From assembly GCA_004551905.1 (NCBI GenBank), contig SFPL01000062.1:1-34315 (forward strand): a DNA stretch of 34,315 bases, written 5' to 3'. Within the stretch, counting starts at the first letter, position 1, and each line of letters begins with the position of its first letter. Source of the stretch: Lentisphaeraceae bacterium (GTDB lineage: Bacteria; Verrucomicrobiota; Kiritimatiellia; RFP12; UBA1067). The position numbers were made by a program, and so were the translations under genes. Below are positions 15,668 through 24,293 of this stretch, in pieces. Below the pieces are notes generated by a model that had not been told where the DNA came from, did not search any database, and saw only the letters and a list, made by a program, of their open reading frames with translations.

Positions 15668-16998
15668 AACTGAAGACACTCGTGGCGGGCGCAGCCGTGA
15701 TGGCCGGGCTTGCCGGTTTTGCGGCCAGCAGTCCGCTGCCGGTCACCAGCTCGGTGAAACTAGGAGCCTGGTGCGGCAACTTCACGGCCGCCAAGGCCTA
15801 TGCGGACGAAAACAACATTCCGATGGTCGTCTTCTGGGCGAATCCGGGCTGCTCGCAGTGCGAGAAGCTGGAGGCCGCCTGCAAGAAGGCCGAGTTCACG
15901 GACTGGATGGCGTCGCGGCAGCTCGTGATGGTCTTCGGCTACGGGGCGTCCGGGGCCGACATGAAGGCCTGCAAGGCGTTCGCCAAGAGCGGTAAGGAAT
16001 ATCCTTTCGTCGCCGTCTACTGGAAGGCCAACACGGCGGGCGAGGGCGTGCTGGAGCGGTTCACGGGCCGGTCGGGCAAGTTCGGCCACGGCACGACGAA
16101 AAGCCAGGAACTCTGGGAGCAGTTCGCGGGCGCGGTGGACAACATCCTCGCGGACTGGAAACCGGGTTCCGTCACGCCCGTGGATCCCAATCCCGAGCCG
16201 AAGCCGGACCCGATCGACCTGGCGGCCCTCTACGGCAAAGCGCAGTCGCTGGATGCCCTCGTCTACGATTCGGATGTCGCTGTCGTTGGCACGGCCACCG
16301 TCAAGATCGGCAAGGTCAACGCGCGCAAGGGCACGGTCAAGGTCAGCGTGTCGGGCACGCTCCTGACGGGCAAGAAGGTTTCGGCCTCGGCGACGGTGTC
16401 GCCCGATCCGGCGGATGGCTCCCTCCTGGGTGAACTTGCCTTCAAGAGCCCTGTGGGGGCGATGAACTTCGGCTTGGAACATGATGCCGAAACGGGGTCG
16501 TTCCGTTTCTTTGCCCAAGGCCTTGGCTACGCGATCTCTGACGCGGGCGAGACGCAGGTTGGCGGCGCGTTTGACGAGGAGGAGCTGTCCTTCTCGGCGG
16601 AGTTCGATGAACTCGACCTGCCGGAGGGCTACGACCTCGTTGTGGACGCGCCGTCGGGAGAGCCGGTGTCCGTTACCAAGAAGGGCACGAAGCTCGCGTG
16701 CGGCAAGGCGGCCTCTCCCAAGTACAAGAAGGTCGATGGCGCGTACGAACTGACGGGCCTTGACGACGAGAAGAAGCCGAACCTGACGGGACTCAAGCTC
16801 ACCTACAGTGCGTCGAAGGGAACGTTCACCGGTTCGTTCAAGATCTATGCGTCCAATGAGGGGGTGGCCTCGGGCAAGCCGAAGCTGAAGAAGTACACGG
16901 CCAAGGTGACGGGTATCGTGATCGATGGCTCGGGCGCTGGCTCGGTCACGGTCAAGGTCGGCAAGGAGACGTTCACGGGCACCTGCACGCTGGACTGA
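15664..16998 (+). CDS. Secreted thioredoxin-like protein with C-terminal beta-modules (copy 1)
   Basis: 444 residues. Signal peptide at about 1-21 (MKLKTLVAGAAVMAGLAGFA). A thioredoxin-like domain at about 35-165 has the active-site motif WANPGCSQCEKLE (C63, C66). A Pro/Asp/Glu linker (168-184) follows. Then come a beta-module (TVKIGKVNARKGTVKVSVSG, about 212-231) and a final module (LKLTYSASKGTFTGSFKIY ... KLKKYTAKVTGIVIDGSG, about 377-444) shared with two neighbours. It is probably a periplasmic or surface thiol-disulfide protein; CSQC is not the classic CGPC, so oxidase, reductase or isomerase activity is open. The ATG overlaps the upstream stop and has a strong AAGGAG site at 15651-15656. 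The thioredoxin-like part is about 94% identical at DNA level to copy 2. Confidence 0.78.
   Translation: MKLKTLVAGAAVMAGLAGFAASSPLPVTSSVKLGAWCGNFTAAKAYADENNIPMVVFWANPGCSQCEKLEAACKKAEFTDWMASRQLVMVFGYGASGADMKACKAFAKSGKEYPFVAVYWKANTAGEGVLERFTGRSGKFGHGTTKSQELWEQFAGAVDNILADWKPGSVTPVDPNPEPKPDPIDLAALYGKAQSLDALVYDSDVAVVGTATVKIGKVNARKGTVKVSVSGTLLTGKKVSASATVSPDPADGSLLGELAFKSPVGAMNFGLEHDAETGSFRFFAQGLGYAISDAGETQVGGAFDEEELSFSAEFDELDLPEGYDLVVDAPSGEPVSVTKKGTKLACGKAASPKYKKVDGAYELTGLDDEKKPNLTGLKLTYSASKGTFTGSFKIYASNEGVASGKPKLKKYTAKVTGIVIDGSGAGSVTVKVGKETFTGTCTLD
15801..16160 (+). repeat. Direct repeat, copy A (thioredoxin-like module)
   Basis: Aligns without gaps to 17201-17560 at an exact offset of 1400 bases. 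I count about 20 mismatches over 360 bases (roughly 94% identity), including silent positions. This points to a recent tandem gene duplication or gene conversion. Similarity continues more weakly to about 15760. Confidence 0.9.
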
Positions 16999-17057
16999 CG
17001 AACAGACAGATGGCTGCAGAAGCAAGAAGCAAAGACAACCGTTAAGGGATAATGAAC

Positions 17058-20006
17058 ATGAAAGTCTGGACATCATTCGTCGCGCTGGCCGTGTGTGCTG
17101 CGGTTTCGCTGTCGTCGCGTGGAGCGAGCAATCCGATGGGGGCGCAGCCCACGGTCACGCGCGGCGCCTGGTGTTCGGACTTCACGTCCTCCAAAGCCTA
17201 CGCGGACGAGAACAACATTCCGATGGTCGTCTTCTGGGCGAATCCGGGCTGCTCGCAGTGCGAGAAGCTGGAGGCCGCCTGCAAGAAGGCCGAGTTCACG
17301 GACTGGATGGCGGCGCGGCAGCTCGTGATGGTCTTCGGCTATGGGGCCACCACGACCGACATGAAGGCCTGCAAGGCGTTCGCCAAGAGCGGCAAGGAAT
17401 TTCCCTTCGTCGCCGTCTACTGGAAGGCCAACACGGCGGGCGAGGGCGTGCTGGAGCGGTTCACGGGCCGTTCGGGCAAGTTCGGCCACGGCACTACGTC
17501 CAGCCAGGCGCTCTGGGAGCAGTTCGCGGGCGCGGTGGACAACATTCTCGCGGACTGGAAGCCGACGCCAGACGATCCGGAGCCGGAGCCCGAACCGCCG
17601 GTCGCCATCCGCGCGGGCGGCGCGTTCCTCGTGCCCGACGTGGCCGGTTCGCGGCTGGAGGCGATTGCGGGCGTGACGGCGTCCGTCGAGGTTCCGCTGG
17701 TGCGGACGAACGCGAGTAGCGTGGTGACGAATGTGCTGACGGCCGGGGCGTCGCCGGCGCAGGAGATCGTCTGGGCGGTTGGCGAGTCGAACAAGACCGT
17801 CGTGATTGACGTGACGGGGCTGGCGGCGGGCGATGCGCTGCCGCTGACGCTGGCGCTGGACGGCGCGGCGGTCGCGACCTCGTCGATCCATGGCGTGGCG
17901 GAGGGGGAGAACGCCGCGTCGAATCCGAAGGCGCCGGGCGAGGCGTTTGGCTTCGGGGAGTGGACGCTGGATTATGACGCGGCGCGCCGGATGGCGGCGG
18001 CGGACGCGACGGCGAAGCTGCTGGTGCTGTTTTCCGGCCCGCTGTGGTGTCCGTACTGCATTGGCATCGAGAACACCCTGTTGAACACGGACGAATTTCG
18101 GGCGTGGGCGCGCGACAACCGCGTCATTCTCGCCTTGATGGAGCAGGGGCGTGCCGCTACGCCGTCGACGGCGGTGGGGCTTCGGGGGCCGCGACTGACG
18201 ACCTATGACCCGGACCCGAAGAAGCTGGCGAACGGCGAATGCGTGAGCGGTGCGGCCTACCGTTCGCGCAAGGGGATTTCCGAGGCCGTTTCGGAGCGCC
18301 TCATCGAGCAGACGGCGTCCTACACGGTGCGTTGGCTCGCGCCCGACGCCACGGCGGCGCGGTTGGGCAATCCGACGATCCTTCTCGTCGATCCGGAAAC
18401 CGAAGAGGTTTGCGCCCGGTTCAACGGTGCGCGCGAGGGGACGGTCTATGACGTCGGCGAGAACATCGGGCGTCTGGATGCCCTGCTGGCGAAGGCTGGG
18501 CAGCGCGAGGTCAACCGCTATCCGCAGACGACGACGCTCGTCCACACGCTGTCTTCGACGTCCGCTTGCGCGCTGGACGTGAACGAGGCGTCCGCATGCT
18601 ATTCGTTCCGGCCGCGTGTTGGCGCGATCGACCTGTCGGTCGTGTCCGGCGGCTCGGATGTCTTCACGCTGTCCGTCCTGCGCGGCACGGACGTGCTGGC
18701 GACGGGAACGAACGCCGTCTCGTTCGTCGCGACGTCCGACGATGTCGCGGCCGGGCTGTTCGTGAAGGTCGAGAAGGCGTTCGCGACAGGCGAGCGGACG
18801 GCGACGGGGGCGTTTTCGAGCGCGTTCCGTCCGCTGGACACGGACAACGAGTTCGTCGCGCAGGCGTTTTCGACGGTCGTCGCCTTTGCGGCCGACGGTC
18901 AGACGCGGGGGACGGTTTCACTGTCGAGCACGAAAAAGGGGAAGGTGCGCGCGAAGGTCTTTGACGCCGTGACGCAGAAGAGCGTGTCGCTGTCGGGGTG
19001 CTGGAGCGAGCCGGATGCGCTGGGACAGGCCGTCTTCGCGGCGGAGAAGGCGCGGCAAGGCGTTGCGCTGCGGCTGGCGTTGGAGGCGACGGGCGACCTG
19101 CAGGCGACGGTCTCGATTGCGGCGGCTGACGGGACGGCCGAGACGTTCGTCGGCGTGGCGAGCGTGGCGGACGTGGACTTTGCCGCATTTGCGGACACCT
19201 ACACGGTGGCGCTTCCGGTCGAGTCTGCCGAAGGCGCGCAGACGCTGGGCGCCGGTTCGGTGACCGTGAAGGCCGCGACGTCCCTCGCCCGGCGGACGGG
19301 GAGCGTCCTCTGCTCGGTTCGCCTCCCGGACGGCAAGCTGAAGTCCGTGCGCGGCCAGCTGACCGCCGGCACGGGCGGCTACGCGAACCTCGTCCTGTCG
19401 GCCAAGTCGGGGAAGACGGCGTTCGTGATTCCGCTCGCCCTCCGTCCGAACGCGGCATTGGCGCCGACCCGTCGGGCTGTCGTCGCTCCGGGCGGCTGTT
19501 CGGCGGTCTGGACGAGCACGGACAAGAAATCGCCGTTTGTCGTCGCCTGCGGCGTCTACGGAAGCCGCTATGACAAGACGGAGTCTCTGATCAACTGCTG
19601 CGGCACGACGGAGCTGGAGCTGGCCTTCGACCTGTCCGGGCAGACGGACAGCACGGCGGCAGCGTCCGTCGTATCGGCGTTGGGCGATGGCGCGGCGTTC
19701 GCGGTGACCGACCGCAAAATCGTGCTGGAGAAGAAAATCTCGAAGTTCTCCCTCTCGTTCTCGCGCACGGCGGGCACGCTCAACGGCAAGACGCGCCTTG
19801 TCCTGTCGGATTCGCGGACGGTTTCCGCGACGCTGAAGGGTATCCTTTTCTTCGACTGGTATGACTGCGGCTGCTTCGACGAGGACGAGGCCGTGCCGTT
19901 GGAGGAATCGTTGGCGCAGGTCTACGGCACCTGCCTCTTCACGGACAAGGTCGGCGGACGGACGGTGACGCGGAGCATTCCGTTCCTCTTGACGCCGCGC
20001 GAATGA
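17058..20006 (+). CDS. Secreted double thioredoxin-like protein with beta-modules (copy 2)
   Basis: 982 residues. Signal peptide at about 1-24. The first thioredoxin-like domain has WANPGCSQCEK (C65, C68), nearly identical to copy 1. A second, divergent one has GPLWCPYCIGIENTLL (C331, C334), as in thiol proteins with a CPYC site. The last 500 residues are beta-rich modules. One resembles copy 1's central module (GTVSLSSTKKGKVRAKVF), and the C-terminal module has FSLSFSRTAGTLNGKTRLVL then ATLKGILF. The start is placed at ATG 17058 because AAGGGA (17044-17049) is 8 bases away; an in-frame ATG at 17052 would be only 2 bases from that site. Possibly a large extracellular disulfide-exchange or adhesion protein; function not established. 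Confidence 0.75.
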   Translation: MKVWTSFVALAVCAAVSLSSRGASNPMGAQPTVTRGAWCSDFTSSKAYADENNIPMVVFWANPGCSQCEKLEAACKKAEFTDWMAARQLVMVFGYGATTTDMKACKAFAKSGKEFPFVAVYWKANTAGEGVLERFTGRSGKFGHGTTSSQALWEQFAGAVDNILADWKPTPDDPEPEPEPPVAIRAGGAFLVPDVAGSRLEAIAGVTASVEVPLVRTNASSVVTNVLTAGASPAQEIVWAVGESNKTVVIDVTGLAAGDALPLTLALDGAAVATSSIHGVAEGENAASNPKAPGEAFGFGEWTLDYDAARRMAAADATAKLLVLFSGPLWCPYCIGIENTLLNTDEFRAWARDNRVILALMEQGRAATPSTAVGLRGPRLTTYDPDPKKLANGECVSGAAYRSRKGISEAVSERLIEQTASYTVRWLAPDATAARLGNPTILLVDPETEEVCARFNGAREGTVYDVGENIGRLDALLAKAGQREVNRYPQTTTLVHTLSSTSACALDVNEASACYSFRPRVGAIDLSVVSGGSDVFTLSVLRGTDVLATGTNAVSFVATSDDVAAGLFVKVEKAFATGERTATGAFSSAFRPLDTDNEFVAQAFSTVVAFAADGQTRGTVSLSSTKKGKVRAKVFDAVTQKSVSLSGCWSEPDALGQAVFAAEKARQGVALRLALEATGDLQATVSIAAADGTAETFVGVASVADVDFAAFADTYTVALPVESAEGAQTLGAGSVTVKAATSLARRTGSVLCSVRLPDGKLKSVRGQLTAGTGGYANLVLSAKSGKTAFVIPLALRPNAALAPTRRAVVAPGGCSAVWTSTDKKSPFVVACGVYGSRYDKTESLINCCGTTELELAFDLSGQTDSTAAASVVSALGDGAAFAVTDRKIVLEKKISKFSLSFSRTAGTLNGKTRLVLSDSRTVSATLKGILFFDWYDCGCFDEDEAVPLEESLAQVYGTCLFTDKVGGRTVTRSIPFLLTPRE
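17201..17560 (+). repeat. Direct repeat, copy B (thioredoxin-like module)
   Basis: Partner of 15801-16160 at an offset of 1400 bases with no gaps. Differences cluster near 17346-17358 and 17495-17508; the active-site region (17229-17310) is identical apart from no changes seen by eye. Confidence 0.9.
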
Positions 20007-20052
20007 GGAAGACGCACATGTCGCATCACGACATCACGAAAGGTACATGGAC

Positions 20053-22026
20053 ATGAAGACGAACACGAAAAGCATTCTTCTGCTGGCCCTCGCGTGGGTG
20101 GCGGGGACGCGGGCCGACATCGGGCTGGAGACGGTCTCGGACGTCCGCGTCGGCCCTCTGCTGGCGACGCGCTGGAATCAGGCCTTCGACACGGGGTACA
20201 GCAATGTCGGCGAGCCCTGCTACAACTACTACCTGGAAGGGAACAAGTCCGGCTGCTCGGCGACGGCCCTGGCGCAGATCCTGCGCTATTGGGAATTCCC
20301 GGCGGACGTGGTGGCGCAGACTTTTCTCTGCTGGGAGGGGCCCGAGGAGATGCCGCTGGAGACGCGGGGCGGCGCGTTTGCGTGGAACTTGATGCCAGAC
20401 GTCCCGGCGCGGGGGACAACGGAGGCTTCGCGCGAGGCCGTTGGGCGTCTCGTGTACGACTGCGCCGTCGCCCTGCGGTCGCGGTTCTCGCCGGTGAGCA
20501 CCTTTGCCTTCGGGTCTTTCGCGTTCGAGCCGTTGCGCGACTACTTCGGCTATGCGTGTGCAGTCGGCTATCTGGGGTCGGACGGCGGAGCCCTCTCGCC
20601 GGACGCGATCCGTCCGTCGATCCTTGCAAGTCTGGACGGCGGCAGCCCCGTGCTTCTGACCATCCTTTCGGATACGGGGGCGCGTCATGCGGTTGTGGTC
20701 GATGGCTATGGCTATGAGGGCGGGAAGGAGTATTTCCATCTGAACTTCGGGCTGGCCACAAGGGCGAACGCGGCCGTAGCCTGGTATCCGCTGCTGGACG
20801 CGCACTATGTCAACGAGTCGGGGAAGGAGACGCACTACACGCAGGTTGACGGGCTCGTCTACAACATCTTCCCGACGGGTTCGGGTGACGTCCTGTCGGG
20901 GCGTGTCCTTCAGGCGGACGGGACGCCGGCGACAAACGTCACCGTGACGGCCGCGCGCGGCAAGAACGTCGAGCAGACGGTGACGACGGACGCGAATGGG
21001 CTTTATGCGTTCCGTCTGCCGGGCGGCGTGGCGTATGACGTGTCCGTCGGGCGGGAGCGCCGGACGGTGAGCCTGACGAAGGCCGTCTCGGCGGAGGGCA
21101 TCGATTTCCGCGAGGGCCTGGTGTGGCGTGGCGGCACGCTTGGCAACAGCTGGGGGAACGACTTTACGCTCACGGACGACGAGCCGTCGCCGGAGGATCC
21201 GATGCCCGACGAGCCAGGCCCTACGGCGGAGCTGGGGGCGTTCGCGCCCACAAAGGCCCTCAACGTGGTCTATCCGTTCTGCGGCGTCGTACGCCAGGCG
21301 GACGGGCTGCCGGTTGGAACGCTCTCCCTGAAGGTCGGCAAGGCCAGCAAGAAGGGCGTGTCAAAGGTCTCCGGGTCGCTGGTTGGGCTTGACGGCAAGA
21401 AGTACGCCGTGGCGAGCACGTCGTTTGAGGTGAACGAGGAAGGGCCGTCCGCGCGGGACGGGATTGTGATCAAGAAGTTCGGCGTGATGTCGTTGGCGCT
21501 GGGGGAGAACGGGTTCGAGGCCACGATTCGGCCGACGGACGGCTTGTCTCTGACGGCCGTGTCGGAACGCCTGTCGGGCGGCATCTCGTCCGAGGGCGCG
21601 ACGTTCCGCGTGATGGGGCTGCCGTCCGAGATTTCGGGGCTGGCCCTGATTTCCGGCTGTTCGCCAGACGGCGAGCGCATCGCCGTCGACAAGCGCGGAA
21701 AATGGGTTTTGGGCAAGGCGGCCAGCGTGAAGTACAAGAAGACGACTGTGCGCGATCCCGAGACTGGGAAGAAGATCTCGTCGTATCAGCTCGTCGGGCT
21801 GGACGACCCGAAGCGTCCGAACCGGTCGGCGCTCAAGCTGTCGTATGCGGCCAAGACGGGCCTGTTCAAGGGAAGTTTCACGGCGTATTGCAACGCGGGG
21901 ACGGAGGCGAAGCCGAAACTGAAGAAATTCACGTTCACTGTGACGGGCTTGGCCGTCGGTGGCGCGGGCACGGGGGTCGCCGTCTGCAAGAAGCCGGCCC
22001 TGACCTGCGCGGTGACGATTGACTAG
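20053..22026 (+). CDS. Secreted C10-family (streptopain-like) cysteine peptidase with CarboxypepD_reg-like and beta-module tail
   Basis: 657 residues. A signal peptide (MKTNTKSILLLALAWVAGTRA) is followed by a C10 peptidase domain with no long inhibitory propeptide. It has WNQ, the catalytic-Cys motif GCSATALAQILRYW (C68), GARHAVVVDGYGYEGG (catalytic His about 212) and YFHLNFGL, matching the streptopain pattern. A carboxypeptidase-regulatory-like domain follows (SGRVLQADGTPATNVTVTA, about 283 onward). Then come the same two modules as in the thioredoxin-like proteins (TLSLKVGKASKKGVSKVSG and LKLSYAAKTGLFKGSF ... KLKKFTFTVTG). The start at 20053 is 9 bases after GAAAGG; ATG 20047 is 3 bases from it. 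Its substrate may be co-encoded surface proteins or host proteins. The missing long pro-region is unusual. Confidence 0.82.
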   Translation: MKTNTKSILLLALAWVAGTRADIGLETVSDVRVGPLLATRWNQAFDTGYSNVGEPCYNYYLEGNKSGCSATALAQILRYWEFPADVVAQTFLCWEGPEEMPLETRGGAFAWNLMPDVPARGTTEASREAVGRLVYDCAVALRSRFSPVSTFAFGSFAFEPLRDYFGYACAVGYLGSDGGALSPDAIRPSILASLDGGSPVLLTILSDTGARHAVVVDGYGYEGGKEYFHLNFGLATRANAAVAWYPLLDAHYVNESGKETHYTQVDGLVYNIFPTGSGDVLSGRVLQADGTPATNVTVTAARGKNVEQTVTTDANGLYAFRLPGGVAYDVSVGRERRTVSLTKAVSAEGIDFREGLVWRGGTLGNSWGNDFTLTDDEPSPEDPMPDEPGPTAELGAFAPTKALNVVYPFCGVVRQADGLPVGTLSLKVGKASKKGVSKVSGSLVGLDGKKYAVASTSFEVNEEGPSARDGIVIKKFGVMSLALGENGFEATIRPTDGLSLTAVSERLSGGISSEGATFRVMGLPSEISGLALISGCSPDGERIAVDKRGKWVLGKAASVKYKKTTVRDPETGKKISSYQLVGLDDPKRPNRSALKLSYAAKTGLFKGSFTAYCNAGTEAKPKLKKFTFTVTGLAVGGAGTGVAVCKKPALTCAVTID

Positions 22027-22031
22027 GGAGG
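22025..22031 (+). promoter_or_regulatory. Ribosome-binding site deciding the HEAT protein start
   Basis: AGGGAGG directly abuts ATG 22032 but lies 6 bases before ATG 22038, so the second ATG is favoured. Confidence 0.65.
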
Positions 22032-22037
22032 ATGTCC

Positions 22038-22847
22038 ATGAAAATCAGCGGTTGGCAGTGGGGCATTGGCGTGGTGGCCGTGGTGACGCTGGCGGGTGTC
22101 GGCGTCGTCGTGTGGCAGGGTCGTTCGGGCGGCGCCTCGCCGAAGCCGGCGGCTGTCGCGGACGGCGCGCGGGCGATTGCGGAGGTTGATCGGGCCGCGT
22201 CGGTGAACGGAAGTCAGGGCCGTCCGAAGAAGCGGACGCGGAAGATCGCCGATCCAAGGGACGACATGTCCGCCGCCGACCGTGCGCTGTATGACGCGGT
22301 GCAGGAAGCCCTCGATGCCGAGGACTTCGCGCGGACGCGTGCGGCGGCCTTGCGAGCCTATCGGTCGGCGAACCCGGACGTCCGCCTTCAGGCCGTCGAG
22401 GCGCTGGGGTGGTTCGGGGAGAAGGCACTGGTCGATCTCGTTCCCATGATGGGCGACGCGAACGAGGACGTCGCCCAGGAGGCGGCGAACGCTTGGGAAG
22501 GCGGCCTTGCGGAAGTCGAGGACACGAGCCTCAAGTTCGCGTTCGCCCGGACGGCGCTCAAGGCGATTTCGGACGCGAATGCGCTCACGATGATTGGCGC
22601 GCAGTTCTCTTCGGCGGCGACGGAGCTGGTCGATGCGGCGGAAGGGGATGCGGCGTCGCGTCTGCGCGTGGAGGCGATCCAGACGCTCGTCGATCTGATG
22701 GACCAGCCCGGCAGCCCGAAGCGCGCGGAAGTCTCAAGGGAACTCTACGAGGAAATCACGGGCCATGGCTGGATCAGCCTTGACGAGGCCGAGCGATACC
22801 TCCAGGATCCCGAAAACTACGAACCGCCCGAGGATCCGGCGGAGTGA
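22038..22847 (+). CDS. Membrane-anchored HEAT-repeat-like protein
   Basis: 269 residues. One N-terminal membrane helix (WGIGVVAVVTLAGVGVVVW, about 6-25) is followed by a disordered Gly/Pro/Arg segment to about residue 70. An alpha-helical repeat region then looks like HEAT repeats: NPDVRLQAVEALGWFGEKALVDLVPMM and NEDVAQEAANAW, then RLRVEAIQTLVDLM. The end is acidic (ENYEPPEDPAE). HEAT repeats mediate protein contacts; a scaffold in the export machinery is a guess. ATG 22038 is chosen from ribosome-binding-site spacing. The stop TGA overlaps the start of the next gene (TGATG). No enzymatic motif. Confidence 0.7.
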   Translation: MKISGWQWGIGVVAVVTLAGVGVVVWQGRSGGASPKPAAVADGARAIAEVDRAASVNGSQGRPKKRTRKIADPRDDMSAADRALYDAVQEALDAEDFARTRAAALRAYRSANPDVRLQAVEALGWFGEKALVDLVPMMGDANEDVAQEAANAWEGGLAEVEDTSLKFAFARTALKAISDANALTMIGAQFSSAATELVDAAEGDAASRLRVEAIQTLVDLMDQPGSPKRAEVSRELYEEITGHGWISLDEAERYLQDPENYEPPEDPAE

Positions 22848-24289
22848 TGCTGTCGGGCGGGCGAGTGCGAGTCGTCGCGCTGGGGGTGGCGGATGCCTTC
22901 TGCGTCTGCGTCTGCTGGGCGTTTGTGGTCTGCGGCTACAAGCTGTTCGGCCATTGCCTGCGGCTTGCGGGCGTCGCGAATCCGATTGGCGGCTACGATC
23001 CGCAGACCTACCTTTCCTTCTGGCCCGTCCCCCTCGTCTTCTGCGCCCTCAATGCGCTGCTGGAGACGTACCACGGCAACGCGCTGTATCCGTCGGCGCC
23101 GCTGTCGCCCGTCGAGGAGATGCGCCGTCTCTTTGGCTCCTCGCTGCTGACGCACACGGGCGTCATCGCCTGCCTTGGGTTCGCCTACCAGACGCTGGAC
23201 GGCTATTCGCGGGTTGTCGTGGCCGTATCGGGGCTGCTGGTCGCCGTCGGTGCGCAGTCGTTCCGCAATTGGACGCGGCGGATCCTTGCCGCGCGGGGCT
23301 GGGGGCAGATTTCGGTCGTCCTTGCCGGCTCGGGGGAGACGGCTCGACACGTGGCCCAGACGCTGGAGGACGACGCCTATTCCGGGTTTCGCCTGGTCGG
23401 GTGCTTCGCGGAGGACGGGAAGGGACTCTCCGACCTCGGCGTGCCGAGCCTCGGCACCCTGCACGACATTGTGCCGGAGGCCCGTCGTCGGGATGTCAAG
23501 ATCCTGTTGGCCTGTCAGGATGCGCGGCTGTTCCGCGCGCAGATGAAGGAGTTCTCGTCCTGGTTCACTTACGTGGACTTCATCCCGACCGTTCGGGCGT
23601 TCCCGGTCTTCGGCGCGCGCGCGGTCTGCTTTGACGGCATCGGCGGGCTGGAGATGGTGAACCAGCGGCGGATGCGTGCTCAGCGCGTGCAGAAGTGGCT
23701 GCTCGACAGGGCGCTGTCCGTTGTGGCGCTCGCGTTTGCCCTTCCGCTATCCGTCCTGATTGCCGCCGCGATCAAGCTGACGAGCCGGGGTCCGGTTTTC
23801 TACCGCCAGGAGCGGTTGGGGCTGGGCGGCAAGCTGTTCCGCGTCTGGAAGTTCCGCTCGATGGCGGCGGATGCCGATGCGCGGCTGCGGGATCTGGCGG
23901 CGGCCGATCCGAGTCTGGAAGCCGAGTGGCGGACGAACTTCAAGCTGGCGCGGGATCCGCGCGTCACGGCGATCGGGCGGTTTCTGCGCCGGACGTCGCT
24001 GGACGAATTGCCGCAGCTTATCAACGTCTTTCGGGGGGAGATGGCGCTCGTCGGGCCGCGGCCGATCGTCACGGCGGAAGTTCCCCGCTACGGCGAAGCC
24101 TACGACACGTTCGCGAGCGTGCGTCCGGGCATCACGGGGCTGTGGCAGGTCTCGGGGCGGAGCGACACCGACTATGCGCGTCGGGTGGCGCTGGACACGT
24201 ATTACGTCCTTAACTGGTCGCCGTGGATGGACGTCTGGATTCTGTTGCGCACGGTCTACGCCGTGCTGTTCATGAGGGGGGCGAGGTGA
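22847..24289 (+). CDS. Polyprenyl-phosphate hexose-1-phosphate transferase (WbaP-like)
   Basis: 480 residues. An N-terminal multi-helix membrane region (about 1-150) is followed by a Rossmann-like domain (VVLAGSGETARHVAQ) and the bacterial sugar transferase domain (about 283-480). The transferase has SRGPVFYRQERLGLGGK, WKFRSM, RRTSLDELPQLINVFRGE, MALVGPRP and RPGITGLWQVSGRS, the hallmark order of this family. It transfers a sugar-1-phosphate (often galactose or glucose) from a nucleotide sugar to undecaprenyl phosphate, starting glycan assembly on the inner membrane. Donor specificity is not readable. The ATG overlaps the upstream stop, and the GTG at 22844 is rejected. It precedes the ABC exporter genes by 4 nt. 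Confidence 0.92.
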   Translation: MLSGGRVRVVALGVADAFCVCVCWAFVVCGYKLFGHCLRLAGVANPIGGYDPQTYLSFWPVPLVFCALNALLETYHGNALYPSAPLSPVEEMRRLFGSSLLTHTGVIACLGFAYQTLDGYSRVVVAVSGLLVAVGAQSFRNWTRRILAARGWGQISVVLAGSGETARHVAQTLEDDAYSGFRLVGCFAEDGKGLSDLGVPSLGTLHDIVPEARRRDVKILLACQDARLFRAQMKEFSSWFTYVDFIPTVRAFPVFGARAVCFDGIGGLEMVNQRRMRAQRVQKWLLDRALSVVALAFALPLSVLIAAAIKLTSRGPVFYRQERLGLGGKLFRVWKFRSMAADADARLRDLAAADPSLEAEWRTNFKLARDPRVTAIGRFLRRTSLDELPQLINVFRGEMALVGPRPIVTAEVPRYGEAYDTFASVRPGITGLWQVSGRSDTDYARRVALDTYYVLNWSPWMDVWILLRTVYAVLFMRGAR

Positions 24290-24293
24290 CGGC

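Noticed and set aside
15801..17560. CRISPR or transposon origin of the long direct repeat
   Set aside because: The repeat is a coding domain 360 bases long in only two copies, with no terminal inverted repeats or transposase.
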